Source: an uncultured beta proteobacterium
GTDB lineage: Bacteria > Pseudomonadota > Gammaproteobacteria > Burkholderiales > Burkholderiaceae_C
Length of the DNA stretch: 64,000 nucleotides
Reading direction: 5' to 3'
Assembly (NCBI GenBank): GCA_903938815.1
Contig: CAJAES010000107.1
Location: forward strand, 55,116-119,115
Part shown: in pieces, positions 60,443 to 64,000 of the stretch
Position numbering within the stretch: position 1 is the first letter of the stretch
How the letters are laid out: the number at the start of each line of letters is the position of its first letter
Notes under the pieces: generated by a model
Seen by the model: the letters and a program-made list of their open reading frames with translations, nothing else
What the model was told of the DNA's origin: nothing
Database searches by the model: none
Translations under genes and position numbers: made by a program

Positions 60443-61149
60443 TGGCCCGCCTGCCGCGCCTGGCCGTGGCGGGGCAGCCGCACTACGTGGTGCAGACCGG
60501 CGTGCACGGCCAGCCGCTGATGCTGGACGACACCGACCGCACTGCGCTGCTGGCCGCCTTGAGGGAGGCCGCCGCCACCCACCAGGTGGCCGTGTGGGGC
60601 TATGCGCTGCTGCCGCAGGCACTGCACCTGGTGGTGTGCCCCGCGGCGCCGGAAGCCCTGGGCCGCATGATGCAGACGCTCGGCCGGCGCTACGTGCTGG
60701 CCTTCAACCGGCGGCACCAGCGCAGCGGCGCGCTCTGGGGCGGCCGTTTCCGAGCCGCCGTGGTGGAACCCGGCGCCTGGCTGCTCGCGGCCCTGGCCCG
60801 GGTGGACCGGCTGGGGCAGGAAGCCGGAGCGTGGTCGAGTGCCGCGCATCACCTGGGGCAGGCCGAAGGGCACGCGCGCGCCCCCTTGCTGGCCGACCCG
60901 CGCGAACTCTGGACGCTGGGCAACACGCCTTTCGAGCGCGAATCGGCATGGCGCGAGCGGCTGGCGCAGGGCCCGGACACCGCGCGCGACGACGCCCTGG
61001 CACGCGCCGTGCATGGCACCTGGGTGGCGGGCAGCCCGGCCTTCGCGGCCGAGATGGCGGCATTGGCCGGACGGCCCGCCGCGCCACGCAGGCCGGGCAG
61101 GCCCGCCAAGCGGGCACCTCAGGCCGACACGCCAAGCGGACCGTCCTGA
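60442..61149 (+). CDS. REP-associated tyrosine transposase (RAYT) relative lacking catalytic residues
   Basis: 235 residues. The fold is clearly the Y1/RAYT type: MARLPRLAVAGQPHYVVQTG, a central YVLAFNRRHQRSGALWGGRF and a C-terminal RRPGRPAKR DNA-binding-like tail. However, the HUH motif, HVH in active relatives, is ALH here (Ala60, His62), and the region where the catalytic Tyr should lie (residues 111-130) contains no Tyr. The protein is thus probably an inactive, domesticated member kept between dgt and gltB, perhaps as a DNA-binding factor. It overlaps the dgt stop by one base, consistent with operon transcription. Confidence 0.85.
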   Translation: MARLPRLAVAGQPHYVVQTGVHGQPLMLDDTDRTALLAALREAAATHQVAVWGYALLPQALHLVVCPAAPEALGRMMQTLGRRYVLAFNRRHQRSGALWGGRFRAAVVEPGAWLLAALARVDRLGQEAGAWSSAAHHLGQAEGHARAPLLADPRELWTLGNTPFERESAWRERLAQGPDTARDDALARAVHGTWVAGSPAFAAEMAALAGRPAAPRRPGRPAKRAPQADTPSGPS

Positions 61150-61216
61150 CTCTGTCCCCGATTAATTGGATGGTCCGAGCCTAGGTCGAATCAAACCACT
61201 CTGACCCCATTTAGTT
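61149..61216. repeat. two REP-like CTCTGNCCCC motifs in direct orientation
   Basis: ACTCTGTCCCCGATTAATT (61149-61167) and ACTCTGACCCCATTTAGTT (61198-61216) share the ACTCTGNCCCC core in the same orientation, 49 bases apart, directly downstream of the RAYT-like gene. Sequences of this type accompany RAYT genes in other proteobacteria, so they look like remnants of its mobile element. The gap to gltB otherwise holds nothing clear. Confidence 0.6.
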
Positions 61217-61281
61217 GTTCTTGCCGCAATTGCTGCACTGCGGTAGGCTTCGTTCCCCCTGCAGACAGCCTGGAGAGCGCC

Positions 61282-64000
<2,719 letters not shown>

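Noticed and set aside
60442..61149. An active insertion sequence next to dgt
   Set aside because: The transposase relative lacks catalytic residues and I see no terminal inverted repeats or target-site duplication around it.

Overview
The window is about 64 kb of high-GC, densely packed chromosome from a betaproteobacterium of the order Burkholderiales, most likely a member of Comamonadaceae or a close relative. The evidence is a Comamonas/Acidovorax-type general porin, the order pilMNOPQ-aroK-aroB-dgt-RAYT-like-gltB, a Bug-type solute-binding protein, a DUF3047 lipoprotein and frequent ATGA/GTGA gene overlaps. There is no rRNA, tRNA, CRISPR array, prophage or intact insertion sequence. It reads as core and near-core chromosome.

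Layout. 1-1.3 kb: the start of a hydroxyacid (threonate-type) dehydrogenase and its FadR-family repressor, with two operator-like sites. 1.4-4.7 kb: a patatin/beta-barrel protein (type Vd, PlpD-like) and a Lon-like AAA+ ATPase without a protease domain. 4.8-15.8 kb: a complete type II secretion locus, gspG-H-I-J-K-L-M-N-D-E-F in one tightly overlapping minus-strand operon, with gspC divergent. 15.8-19.8 kb: cobT and ilvA (ilvA preceded by a strong intrinsic terminator with its own promoter), an OsmC-like protein and coq7. 20-21.8 kb: porin with a structured leader, and a DUF3047 lipoprotein. 21.9-26.9 kb: a peptide-type ABC importer (two permeases, two ATPases, no binding protein) and a periplasmic glycerophosphodiesterase. 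27-31.8 kb: dadA behind a tandem glycine riboswitch, an M20 amidohydrolase, a Bug protein and a LysR regulator.

31.8-40 kb: a 24-residue membrane peptide, a DUF547 protein, an Mla-like lipid transport operon (STAS-permease, ATPase, MCE protein, auxiliary lipoprotein), and a minus-strand trio of VTT membrane protein, ATP-grasp enzyme and YHS lipoprotein. 40-46 kb: a six-gene Mrp/Pha cation/proton antiporter with a fused AB subunit. 46-48 kb: lysA-lptM divergent from cyaY. 48-64 kb: penicillin-binding protein 1A divergent from pilMNOPQ, an Ig-like calcium-site lipoprotein wedged between pilQ and aroK, then aroK-aroB-dgt, a catalytically degenerate REP-associated transposase relative, and the first two thirds of gltB.

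The main themes are envelope building and traffic: two secretin machines (type II secretion and type IV pili), outer-membrane lipid transport, a porin, PBP1A and several lipoproteins. The rest is housekeeping amino acid, shikimate and ubiquinone metabolism. The most interesting non-coding signals are the ilvA leader or small RNA, the tandem glycine riboswitch, the porin leader, REP-like motifs after the degenerate transposase, and several short tandem repeats and palindromes.
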